In this document: positions 1 to 5,459 of the stretch, piece by piece
Layout: every line of letters begins with the position of its first letter
Numbering within the stretch: the stretch's first letter is position 1
From: Bryobacterales bacterium
GTDB taxonomy: Bacteria; Acidobacteriota; Terriglobia; Bryobacterales; Bryobacteraceae
Direction: 5' to 3'
Length of the DNA: 5,459 nucleotides
NCBI GenBank assembly: GCA_003139735.1
Contig: PLGA01000461.1
Span: 1-5,459, forward strand
Made by a program: the position numbers and the translations under genes
Notes under the pieces: model-generated
Database searches by the model: none
What the model was told of the DNA's origin: nothing
What the model saw: only the letters and a program-made list of their open reading frames with translations

Positions 1-1856
1 TCGGGCTGGTTGCCCTGCACATACTGACCGATCACCCCGGTACAGTCCCGGCAGATGCCTTTGGGATTGTAAGGTGTGTGGAAGAACTCATCGAGCTTGG
101 CGTCGAACTTGTCGCGTCCGCCGAGGAGGTTGATGAGCCCCTGAACGTCGTGCGGCACGAGCCATAGCGTTCCCCAGCCGGAAGCCTCCTTCATCATGAA
201 GTTGTAATAGGGCTCGCGGGGATCGAACGGAGAGATCCATTGGCCGTCGGCGGTCTTGCCGCGCATGAATCCGACGGAGGAATCGAATACGTTCCGGTAA
301 TTCGCCGCGCGCTTCAAGAACATCTGGTAATCGTCTTCCTTGCCGAGTTTCTTCGCGTAAGTGGCAAGACAATAATCGTCCCAACTGTATTCCAGGGTCT
401 TGGCCACGCCGGCATTGCCAGCGGCATAGGGCGGGCTGGGATTACCGGGCGGGATGATATCCGAAACCCATCCTTTCTGGAGATACTCCGCGAGGTTGCG
501 CCGCGGACCCTGGATATCCATGGCGTTCTTGCGCAGGTATTCGTAGGCATCGGCCCAGTCGAATTGCAGGCCGCGCTGCCAGTCACCCAGATACATGAAA
601 ACGGCGTGGTCGCCATGGAAAGAAGTCGGAACGTATCCGGTCTCCTTGGCGGTCTCAAGCGTGGATGCCAGAATATCGACCTTCACATCCGGCTCGATCA
701 TGGTCAGCAGCACGATCTGGTTCCGGCCAGTGTCCCAGAAGGGCACGGCCCCATAGCGATCATGGGTCGCGGTCAGCGTTTCGCCACCCGGTCCGCTGTA
801 AGTCTCGCCTTTCGGGGTGGTCAAACGGGGGCTGGCGAACGAGTGAAAGAGGCTGGAGTAGAACAGCATCCGCTGTTTCTCCGTGCCGCCCTTCACCTCA
901 ATTGAGTTCAGCTTCTTCGCCCAAGTGTCCTCGGCCTTCTTTCGGACCCCGTCGAAGTTCCAGCCGGGGTTTTCGGCGTCCAGGAGGCTTTGCGCCGCTT
1001 CGAAGCTGGAGCCCGGCGCCACTTTGACCAGCACCTGCTCGCCTTCCGACGTGGCGAAATCCAGATATGCCCCGGCATAGTTGCCCGAAGTGGTTGAGAC
1101 GCCGGGGGTCACGTCGCTATCGCCCATGGAAAATCCCCGCCCGCCCGCCGGAGGAACCGCATGAAACGTGCCGAATGAGGAAAACGGTTTCGAGATTTCG
1201 GCGACAAAGCAATTGCCGCCCCCGCCGCGCCCCGATCCGGCGGCTTGCCCTCTTCCGCCAGTCCCGGAACACCCGCGGACGGTGTGGTCGCCGAAGACTT
1301 CCGGGCTGCCGCCCGCGCGGCCCAGATCGATCAGGATGTGGGCTCGCCCGGTCTTGGGAAAGGTGAACCGGTAGATTCCCGTCCGCTCCGTGACGGTCAT
1401 CTCCACCTTTACCCGGTAGTCGTCGAGATACGCCGTATAGTATCCCGGCGAGGCCTTTTCCTTGTCCTTGCTGTAATAGGACGCCGGGCGCTCCGGCGGT
1501 ACGGTCCAGTCTCCCACCACGGGCATGATGGTCATCCCCCGTCCGGGACCGGAGAATCCGAGCATCATGCGGTGCGTGTAATTGTAGGACATGCCCACGC
1601 CCGCGGAATAGGACAGGTCCAGGTTCTTGTTGATGGGGCTCAGGTTCGCGGCTCCGTGCGGCAAAACGGCGCCGGGCGAGGTCATGCCGGTGTACAGTTC
1701 TTCTCCGGGCGGCGGCGCGTTGCCGATGAGCTTCGGATCGTCGAGTGGCGCCGTGCCGGCCAGGGGATTCGCGTAGTCGACGGGTCTCTTGGCCTGAAAC
1801 GCGAAGGCGGAGCCCGTTGCCAGCATGGCGCCAAGAATGCAAACTGCCGCTTTCAT
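1..1856 (-). CDS. Secreted GH92-family alpha-mannosidase (C-terminus beyond window edge)
   Basis: Predicted exo-acting alpha-mannosidase of glycoside hydrolase family 92, which removes mannose from glycans by a calcium-dependent inverting mechanism (family knowledge). One uninterrupted frame of 618 residues runs off the left edge; GH92 proteins are usually about 720-770 residues, so the last 100-150, including the expected catalytic-base aspartates, are outside. Residues 1-19 form a signal peptide ending AFA, so export is likely. Visible family-like blocks: TSPGAVLPHGAANLSP in the N-terminal beta-sandwich domain, FWDT (W374-D375), TLEYSWDDY (about 488-496), GFMRGKTADGQW, and EASGWGTLWLVPHDVQGL, where E557 is the candidate general acid. 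The block near the edge reads IGQYVQGNQP, where many relatives have H and E (HGNEP). A glycine-rich loop at about 198-214 is flanked by C196 and C216. The ATG at 1856 is preceded by GGAAAGG, 9 nt away. It is divergent from the GH50-like gene. The family call is firm; linkage specificity is unknown. Confidence 0.88.
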   Translation of the reverse strand, partial: MKAAVCILGAMLATGSAFAFQAKRPVDYANPLAGTAPLDDPKLIGNAPPPGEELYTGMTSPGAVLPHGAANLSPINKNLDLSYSAGVGMSYNYTHRMMLGFSGPGRGMTIMPVVGDWTVPPERPASYYSKDKEKASPGYYTAYLDDYRVKVEMTVTERTGIYRFTFPKTGRAHILIDLGRAGGSPEVFGDHTVRGCSGTGGRGQAAGSGRGGGGNCFVAEISKPFSSFGTFHAVPPAGGRGFSMGDSDVTPGVSTTSGNYAGAYLDFATSEGEQVLVKVAPGSSFEAAQSLLDAENPGWNFDGVRKKAEDTWAKKLNSIEVKGGTEKQRMLFYSSLFHSFASPRLTTPKGETYSGPGGETLTATHDRYGAVPFWDTGRNQIVLLTMIEPDVKVDILASTLETAKETGYVPTSFHGDHAVFMYLGDWQRGLQFDWADAYEYLRKNAMDIQGPRRNLAEYLQKGWVSDIIPPGNPSPPYAAGNAGVAKTLEYSWDDYCLATYAKKLGKEDDYQMFLKRAANYRNVFDSSVGFMRGKTADGQWISPFDPREPYYNFMMKEASGWGTLWLVPHDVQGLINLLGGRDKFDAKLDEFFHTPYNPKGICRDCTGVIGQYVQGNQP

Positions 1857-1865
1857 AGTGAGCCG

Positions 1866-1872
1866 CCTTTCC
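1866..1872 (-). promoter_or_regulatory. Ribosome binding site of the GH92 gene
   Basis: Read on the minus strand this is GGAAAGG, ending 9 nt before the ATG at 1856-1854. It contains the AAGG core and supports that start, which also places the signal peptide at the very N-terminus. Confidence 0.5.
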
Positions 1873-1907
1873 AATCGCGGTTTCACGTTAACACAGCGCA
1901 TTGGAGC

Positions 1908-1913
1908 TATACT
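1908..1913 (+). promoter_or_regulatory. Possible -10 box for the GH50-like gene
   Basis: TATACT matches the sigma-70 -10 consensus at five of six positions. It would put transcription start near 1920, a few bases ahead of the ribosome binding site. No convincing -35 lies 16-18 bp upstream; the nearest candidate, TTTCAC at 1881-1886, is too far away (21 bp). The box sits in the 77-bp region shared with the divergent GH92 gene, so an activator could serve both genes. That is inference, as no clear operator dyad is seen. Confidence 0.3.
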
Positions 1914-1923
1914 CGGCTTGTCT

Positions 1924-1928
1924 GGAGG
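1924..1928 (+). promoter_or_regulatory. Shine-Dalgarno site of the GH50-like gene
   Basis: GGAGG, 5 nt before the ATG at 1934. It decides the start: an in-frame TTG at 1901 would add 11 residues ahead of the signal peptide and lacks a comparable site. Confidence 0.75.
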
Positions 1929-1933
1929 CTCTC

Positions 1934-3784
1934 ATGATTCACCGTCCGTTCGCGTCCGCCGCCGCGTTGCTCGTGCTGGCGGCCGCAACCGCTCCATGCC
2001 AGCCCAAGCGGGTGGTTTTTCAGGGGACTCAGACCAGCCAAACGTGGGCGCTGAAGGATTTCGATCCCGCTCTGCCTTCCGATTGGAGCGGGTTCGATTT
2101 CCTGGTGCTCGAAATGCGGCTCTCCGCGCCGGAGCGCCTGGAGTTCCGGATCCACGATGCCGCCGGCGTGCGCGCGGTGCGTCTCTCGCCCGTGCCTAAC
2201 GCCTGGATCCGCTCGGTTGTGCCGCTGGCCTTCCTCACCAAGGAAGCGACCCAGGGCACGGATCTGGCATCCGTCAGCAACAAGTCCCGGCCCATGATGT
2301 TCCTGAACCTTATGGGATCGCCGGGGCCGCTCACCGCGGTGCGCGAAATCGAGGTGTCGCTGCCGAATCCGGTGGGGTCTCCCTCGCTCGAGATCCGGTC
2401 GCTACGCCTCGCCAAGGAAGACCCCGGAGACGCGCTCATCGATGCCAAGCCGCTGGTGGATGAGTTCGGCCAGTGGATGGGAGACGAATGGCCCGGAAAG
2501 GCCAAGACGCTGGAGGAATTGAAAGCTGCGTGGGCGGCCGAGGAGAAAGCCCTGGGAGCGGGCGATTTTAACTACGACCGCTACGGCGGATATCTGGGCA
2601 CCGAGGCCAAGGCTACCGGCTTCTTCCGCGTTGAGAAGATCGACGGCAAGTGGTGGATTGTCGATCCCGACGGCCACTACTTCTTCTCCGCCGGCTTGGA
2701 TTGCGTCACGCCAGCGTCGGCCACGTCACCCCAGGGGCGACAGGGGCTGTTTGCGGCGATCCCTCCCGCTACGTCTTCCACCGGCGGACGCGGCGGAGCC
2801 TCGTTCTACACCTGGAACATGGTGCGGCGCTTCGGCGACGATTGGAGCGCGAAGTGGCTCGACCTCACGGTACGCCGCATATTCGCGTGGGGCTTCAACA
2901 CGGTGGGCAACTGGTCCGACCAGCGCCTTTTCGCGGCGCATCGCGTGCCATATACCATGACTTTGGGCGTGCGCGCCAACAGCGGGCCGATGGGGGTCGC
3001 CGACGTCTATGACCCGGATTTTGAACCGTCCGCCGAGCGCGCCGCCGTGCAGGCCGAAGCTCGTAAGGACGACCCCTACCTGCTCGGCTACTTCCTGGGC
3101 AACGAGTTGCCTTGGCCCGGCAGGGAGAGCGTGGCCGCCGACGCGATCCTGGCCGCCGCCGACAGCCCGCTACAGCGCGAGCTGAAGAAGTACCTGGCGG
3201 CCGGCGACACCCCGGACCGGCGCCGCGAGTTCATCTATCAGACTTATCGGAAATTCGTGGACACGGTCATTACAGCCTTCCGCAAGCACGACCCGAACCA
3301 CATGATCATCGGCTTCCGTTTCGGCGGCAGGGTCGCGCCGGAGATTGTCACCGCTTCCAAGTCCTTCGATATTTACAGCTTCAACAACTACTCCTACGCC
3401 GTGAACATGCAGGAGGTGGAGAAGGTCCGCACGCTGATCGACCGGCCCGTGCTGATCGGCGAATTCCACTTCGGCACGCCCGGCAGGGGCATGACGGCGG
3501 GCCTCAGGCAGGCCGCTAACCAGGAGGAACGCGGCGTGGCCTATCGCTATTATGTGGAGAACGCGGCGGCGAATCCTTCGCTGGTGGGGACGCACTGGTT
3601 CCAGTGGCTGGACGAGCCGAACACCGGCCGCAACGACGGCGAGAACTACAATATTGGATTCGTGGACGTGGCCGACCGTCCGTACACGGAACTCGTAGCC
3701 GCCGCGCAGGCCACGCACCGCCGGTTGTTGGCCGTGCATTCGGGCAAGACGCCGCCCGTCACGCGGGAGGCTCGGACGCAGTAA
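1934..3784 (+). CDS. Secreted GH50-like (beta-agarase-type) glycoside hydrolase, clan GH-A
   Basis: Predicted retaining glycoside hydrolase of 616 residues resembling family GH50, whose known members are beta-agarases. Residues 1 to about 22 are a Sec signal peptide (hydrophobic AAALLVLAAATA), so it is exported. Residues about 25-165 look like a beta-sandwich, carbohydrate-binding-type domain, followed by a linker with VDEFGQW (175-181) typical of GH50-like proteins. The catalytic barrel starts near GFFRVEKIDGKWWIVDPDGH (229-248) and includes WGFNTVGNW (319-327). Acid/base candidate is E391 in FLGNE and nucleophile candidate is E510 in IGEFHFG; both clan GH-A signatures are intact. Late barrel blocks are GTHWFQWLDEP and GENYNIGFVDV. 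It is shorter than most characterised GH50 agarases (about 700 residues or more). Start chosen at the ATG behind GGAGG. The clan and fold are well supported; agarose as the substrate is not, and another galactan or uronic polymer is possible. It is divergent from the GH92 gene and followed closely by a lipoprotein gene. Confidence 0.8.
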   Translation: MIHRPFASAAALLVLAAATAPCQPKRVVFQGTQTSQTWALKDFDPALPSDWSGFDFLVLEMRLSAPERLEFRIHDAAGVRAVRLSPVPNAWIRSVVPLAFLTKEATQGTDLASVSNKSRPMMFLNLMGSPGPLTAVREIEVSLPNPVGSPSLEIRSLRLAKEDPGDALIDAKPLVDEFGQWMGDEWPGKAKTLEELKAAWAAEEKALGAGDFNYDRYGGYLGTEAKATGFFRVEKIDGKWWIVDPDGHYFFSAGLDCVTPASATSPQGRQGLFAAIPPATSSTGGRGGASFYTWNMVRRFGDDWSAKWLDLTVRRIFAWGFNTVGNWSDQRLFAAHRVPYTMTLGVRANSGPMGVADVYDPDFEPSAERAAVQAEARKDDPYLLGYFLGNELPWPGRESVAADAILAAADSPLQRELKKYLAAGDTPDRRREFIYQTYRKFVDTVITAFRKHDPNHMIIGFRFGGRVAPEIVTASKSFDIYSFNNYSYAVNMQEVEKVRTLIDRPVLIGEFHFGTPGRGMTAGLRQAANQEERGVAYRYYVENAAANPSLVGTHWFQWLDEPNTGRNDGENYNIGFVDVADRPYTELVAAAQATHRRLLAVHSGKTPPVTREARTQ

Positions 3785-3804
3785 GGGTCTGGGGCGCAAG
3801 AACC

Positions 3805-4299
3805 ATGCCGGATGCGGGGCGGGCAGCGAAAGCGCCAATTCGCCGAACCATTATTTCGATCACGACACTGGCCCTGCTGTTTCTCGCCGGCTGCGCGGCG
3901 CCGCCACGGGCTGAGCAGCCGAAGCCCGATCCTACCAAGGAAGCCGGGTATGCGAAGGCGCTTCGAGAACTAGCGGCGCTCGACCGGGAAGCGGCGGACC
4001 TGTTGCAACGCGGGCGGGCCGAAGACGCCGCGGCCGCCATCACCAAGGGCCAGCCGCTCCAGACCCGCCTGCTGGCTGCGTCGCGGCCCACGCTCGAAGC
4101 GATGGAGGCGGTGTCCGATCTGGACGATCTGTACGCGCGCATGCTGCTCTCCGACGGCCATGATGGCTTTGCGCGCATGCTGCTTCAGAAGAACCGCGCC
4201 CGATGGAAGAACTGGAAGCCGCAAACCGCCGACACCATGCGCCGCCTCCAGCAGGCGGAAGACGGGATTGCGGAGTGCGATCGCCGGCTGAATCGGTGA
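3805..4299 (+). CDS. Small predicted lipoprotein of unknown function
   Basis: 164-residue protein that I do not recognise. A basic N-terminus (R13, R14) leads into a hydrophobic segment (about 16-29) ending in the lipobox LAGC, so C30 should be lipidated after signal peptidase II cleavage. Residue +2 is Ala rather than Asp, which under the usual Lol rule favours the outer membrane. After a Pro-rich linker (31-44) the rest looks almost wholly helical and charged (KALRELAALDREAADLLQRG and onward), consistent with a short helical bundle or coiled coil. ARMLL occurs twice, 12 residues apart. The start at 3805 has only a weak GGGG 10 nt upstream. It lies 20 bp after the GH50-like gene, so co-transcription is likely and an accessory role for that enzyme is possible, but unproven. 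Confidence is high that it is a gene; no function is assigned. Confidence 0.75.
   Translation: MPDAGRAAKAPIRRTIISITTLALLFLAGCAAPPRAEQPKPDPTKEAGYAKALRELAALDREAADLLQRGRAEDAAAAITKGQPLQTRLLAASRPTLEAMEAVSDLDDLYARMLLSDGHDGFARMLLQKNRARWKNWKPQTADTMRRLQQAEDGIAECDRRLNR
4135..4184 (+). repeat. 14-bp direct repeat inside the lipoprotein gene
   Basis: GCGCGCATGCTGCT occurs at 4135-4148 and again at 4171-4184. The 36-bp period is exactly 12 codons, in frame, giving ARMLL twice. The intervening 22 bases differ, so it could be a decayed tandem duplication or chance reuse of preferred codons. Confidence 0.6.
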
Positions 4300-4352
4300 A
4301 ACGGTCTGCGTCCGGAAACTGGCGAGGCGGCGTGGTAGCGTGGACGTGAAGC

Positions 4353-4538
4353 ATGAAGGTTCGTGACATCTTGAGGCGGCTCAAGGAGGACGGATGGAAG
4401 CTGGACCGCACACGCGGGGACCATCGCCAGTACGTCCATCCGGCCAAGCCTGGTACGGTCACCGTGCCGGGGCACGAAGGCGACGACCTGACGCCCGGTA
4501 CGCTAAACTCGATATTGAAGCAGATGGGGCTGAAATGA
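4353..4538 (+). CDS. hicA: HicA-family mRNA interferase toxin
   Basis: 61-residue toxin of the type II HicAB system. HicA proteins have a double-stranded-RNA-binding-like fold and cut mRNA in the cytoplasm, blocking translation until HicB neutralises them (family knowledge). The whole family pattern is visible: VRDILRRLKEDGW at the N-terminus, the catalytic-histidine motif RGDHRQYVHP with H24, then VTVPGHEGDDLTPGTL and the closing ILKQMGL. The length is normal and no key residue is missing, so it is probably active. The ATG at 4353 has no strong ribosome binding site, consistent with low toxin translation. It starts 53 bp after the lipoprotein gene with no obvious terminator between, so read-through from upstream is possible. 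Its last codons overlap hicB. Confidence 0.93.
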   Translation: MKVRDILRRLKEDGWKLDRTRGDHRQYVHPAKPGTVTVPGHEGDDLTPGTLNSILKQMGLK

Positions 4539-4750
4539 AATACGCGGTGGTTCTTGAGAAAGCGGCCAACAATTGGTGTGCGTATGTTCCCGACCTGCCG
4601 GGTTGCGTCAGTACCGGACAGACGCCGCAAGACACGCGCAGGTTGATTGAGGAGGCCATCGAATTTCACATCGAAGGTCTGCGACTGCACGGGGAACCCG
4701 TGCCTGAGCCCAGCGCCATTGTCGACAATGTGGAGGTTCGGGCAGCGTGA
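4535..4750 (+). CDS. hicB: Short HicB-family antitoxin
   Basis: 71-residue partner of HicA that binds and blocks the toxin. The HicB core is clear: MKYAVVLEKAANNWCAYVPDLPGCVSTG (written here as the first strand, the YVPDLPGC motif and the turn), followed by the helix TPQDTRRLIEEAIEFHIEGL and a PVPEPS segment, all typical of the partial RNase H-like fold. The start overlaps the hicA stop as ATGA, with GGGG 5 nt upstream, so translation is probably coupled. An in-frame ATG at 4394 would add 47 residues lying entirely within hicA in another frame, and is rejected. Many HicB proteins are 110-150 residues with a C-terminal ribbon-helix-helix or helix-turn-helix DNA-binding domain; here the protein ends just after the core, so classic operator binding and autorepression may be absent. 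Confidence 0.92.
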   Translation: MKYAVVLEKAANNWCAYVPDLPGCVSTGQTPQDTRRLIEEAIEFHIEGLRLHGEPVPEPSAIVDNVEVRAA

Positions 4751-4911
4751 ACCGCGTGGCGCGTGCGCAGTTCAGGCTGACCCGTTTTGCCCCGCGGGGA
4801 TGGGCGGAGGAGCCAGTGCGTCCTCTACTGCCACGGGCACTCGGAACATAACAATGGGGGAATTCTCTTGCCAGGATTAGCTCAAAGGATGTGGGCGGAC
4901 TGGGTAAGCCT
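4751..4911. other. Intergenic region after hicB
   Basis: No gene is supported here. It contains the perfect palindrome CCCCGCGGGG at 4790-4799, which is too short-looped and lacks a T-run to be an intrinsic terminator. Base composition drops toward the right end of this stretch, which may mark a junction with lower-GC DNA. No recognisable tRNA or insertion-sequence end was seen. Confidence 0.4.
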
Positions 4912-5205
4912 ATGGACAAGCTTCTCTTCAAGATGGTAAGAGTGTTCGCATTCACAGGTCTTGGCGGCGCGTTTCTCAGCTGGGTAATGTGGTACGTATA
5001 CTACGCTAATCCCTCGTATCACAGCCCCGATAAGACCCACGGGAGGGTCTATGTGGAAAATATGCATGGCGTAATGTTGTACACTACAAATTGGCAGCAC
5101 TTCTTACTCAATGGAGCGTTCTTCATCTCTCTCGGCATCATCGTTTTGGCTGCCATGATCGAGCAGCTTACTAAGAAGCGGCGAACACTACGCCGAATCG
5201 CCTAA
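4912..5205 (+). CDS. Small two-helix membrane protein of unknown function
   Basis: 97-residue protein not assigned to a named family. Two hydrophobic helices are clear: about 11-31 (VFAFTGLGGAFLSWVMWYVYY) shortened here to its core FAFTGLGGAFLSW, and about 64-83 (FLLNGAFFISLGIIVLAAMI). Basic ends (K3, K7, R10 and KKRRTLRR at 88-95) place both termini in the cytoplasm, leaving loop 32-63 outside. That loop holds SYHSPDKTHGRVY and MHGVMLYTTNWQ, with histidines at 37, 43, 52 and 63; the Pro-to-HG-to-YTT layout recalls a recurring unnamed type of small bacterial membrane protein, from memory only. The ATG at 4912 is preferred; a GTG at 4891 would have AAAGGA only 1 nt away, too close. GC is about 48%, well below its neighbours, suggesting different origin or weaker codon selection. 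It ends in tandem stops TAA TAG. The long membrane-compatible frame makes it a credible gene. Confidence 0.7.
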   Translation: MDKLLFKMVRVFAFTGLGGAFLSWVMWYVYYANPSYHSPDKTHGRVYVENMHGVMLYTTNWQHFLLNGAFFISLGIIVLAAMIEQLTKKRRTLRRIA

Positions 5206-5459
5206 TAGATAGACTCGCTCGAACCCACCGGAGTCCTGACGAGCTTATAGCTATGACGACAGGCGCTTGTGGAAAGCAGTAAACATCAGAGCCGGGAAGC
5301 CATCGTTGCGACTGAGATAGCACCCACTGGGAATTTCAGCGGCTGAAAGATTTGGTTGAGGTGCTCGACCCGCCTAGTTAACCGTATTCTGGGAAGGCGA
5401 TGTCGGCAGAATCTAAAGGAAAGCGGCCCTGGCAAGCCGCTAGCGGTAGTTTACTGAAT
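5206..5459. other. Right-end stretch without a convincing gene
   Basis: GC is about 54%, all six frames are broken, and I see no RNA gene. A 21-codon open stretch at 5316-5381 ends like a protein C-terminus (LKDLVEVLDPPS then TAA) but is closed upstream by TGA at 5313. The only structural signal is the hairpin at 5422-5441. The region could be ordinary intergenic DNA or decayed gene remnants. Confidence 0.4.
5422..5441 (-). terminator. Possible intrinsic terminator of a leftward gene beyond the right edge
   Basis: AGCGGC and GCCGCT form a perfect 6-bp GC-rich stem around an 8-nt loop. Read on the minus strand, the stem is followed by TTCCTTTAG, a weak T-rich tail, whereas the plus strand has no T-run. 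A minus-strand TAA at 5453-5451 lies just upstream in that reading and could be the stop of the gene concerned. The stem is short and the tail imperfect, so this is tentative. Confidence 0.3.

Noticed and set aside
240..905. 221-codon plus-strand open frame
   Set aside because: It lies wholly antisense to the GH92 gene, whose minus-strand frame carries clear family motifs; high GC makes such shadow frames common.
1901..1933. TTG start extending the GH50-like protein by 11 residues
   Set aside because: It would bury the signal peptide and lacks a good ribosome site, whereas GGAGG sits 5 nt before the ATG at 1934.
1245..1937. 230-codon plus-strand open frame running into the GH50-like gene start
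   Set aside because: Antisense to the GH92 N-terminus and spanning the intergenic region; its translation shows no domain, signal or ribosome site.
4394..4534. Extended HicB start
   Set aside because: The added 47 residues overlap hicA in another frame, and the HicB core begins exactly at 4535 with an ATGA overlap.
4790..4799. CCCCGCGGGG palindrome as a terminator for hicAB
   Set aside because: No loop space and no T-run on either side; more likely a chance GC palindrome.
4891..4911. GTG start for the small membrane protein
   Set aside because: AAAGGA ends 1 nt before it, too close to act as its ribosome site, and the extra residues add nothing recognisable.
5229..5275. Possible hammerhead ribozyme core (CTGACGAG followed later by GAAA)
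   Set aside because: The base preceding GAAA is G rather than the C needed to pair with the G after CTGACGA, and no stems I to III could be drawn.
1..5459. tRNA genes, CRISPR arrays and insertion sequences
   Set aside because: No cloverleaf-like element, no regularly spaced repeats, and no transposase motif or paired terminal inverted repeats were seen anywhere in the window.

Overview
The window is bacterial DNA of high GC: about 62% in a stretch of the second gene counted by eye, falling to about 48% in the last gene and about 54% in the right-hand tail. The gene set is two secreted glycoside hydrolases, a small lipoprotein, a HicAB toxin-antitoxin pair and a small membrane protein. This would suit a polysaccharide-degrading soil bacterium of the Acidobacteria (Bryobacter/Solibacter type). 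That placement is inference from gene content and base composition, because no phylogenetic marker gene is present.

Layout. Positions 1-1856, minus strand: the N-terminal 618 residues of a secreted GH92-family alpha-mannosidase, running off the left edge. Positions 1857-1933: a 77-bp divergent intergenic region holding ribosome binding sites for both neighbours and a -10-like box. Positions 1934-3784, plus strand: a secreted GH50-like (beta-agarase-type) clan GH-A glycoside hydrolase with both expected catalytic glutamates. Positions 3805-4299: a small lipoprotein of unknown function, 20 bp downstream and probably co-transcribed. Positions 4353-4750: hicA and hicB with a 4-bp ATGA overlap; the HicB is the short form with no visible DNA-binding domain. 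Positions 4912-5205: a two-helix membrane protein of lower GC. Positions 5206-5459: no convincing gene; a hairpin near the right edge could be the terminator of a leftward gene lying outside the window.

The two hydrolases are divergently transcribed from a very short shared region and both carry signal peptides. They plausibly form a small glycan-degradation locus, with the lipoprotein as an accessory. No transporter, SusC/SusD pair, sulfatase or regulator is visible, so the substrate cannot be settled here. The HicAB pair and the lower-GC right end look like separate cargo. I found no clearly new system. The best leads are the pairing of a GH92 with a GH50-like enzyme, the GH92 substitutions near its expected active site, and the minimal HicB.
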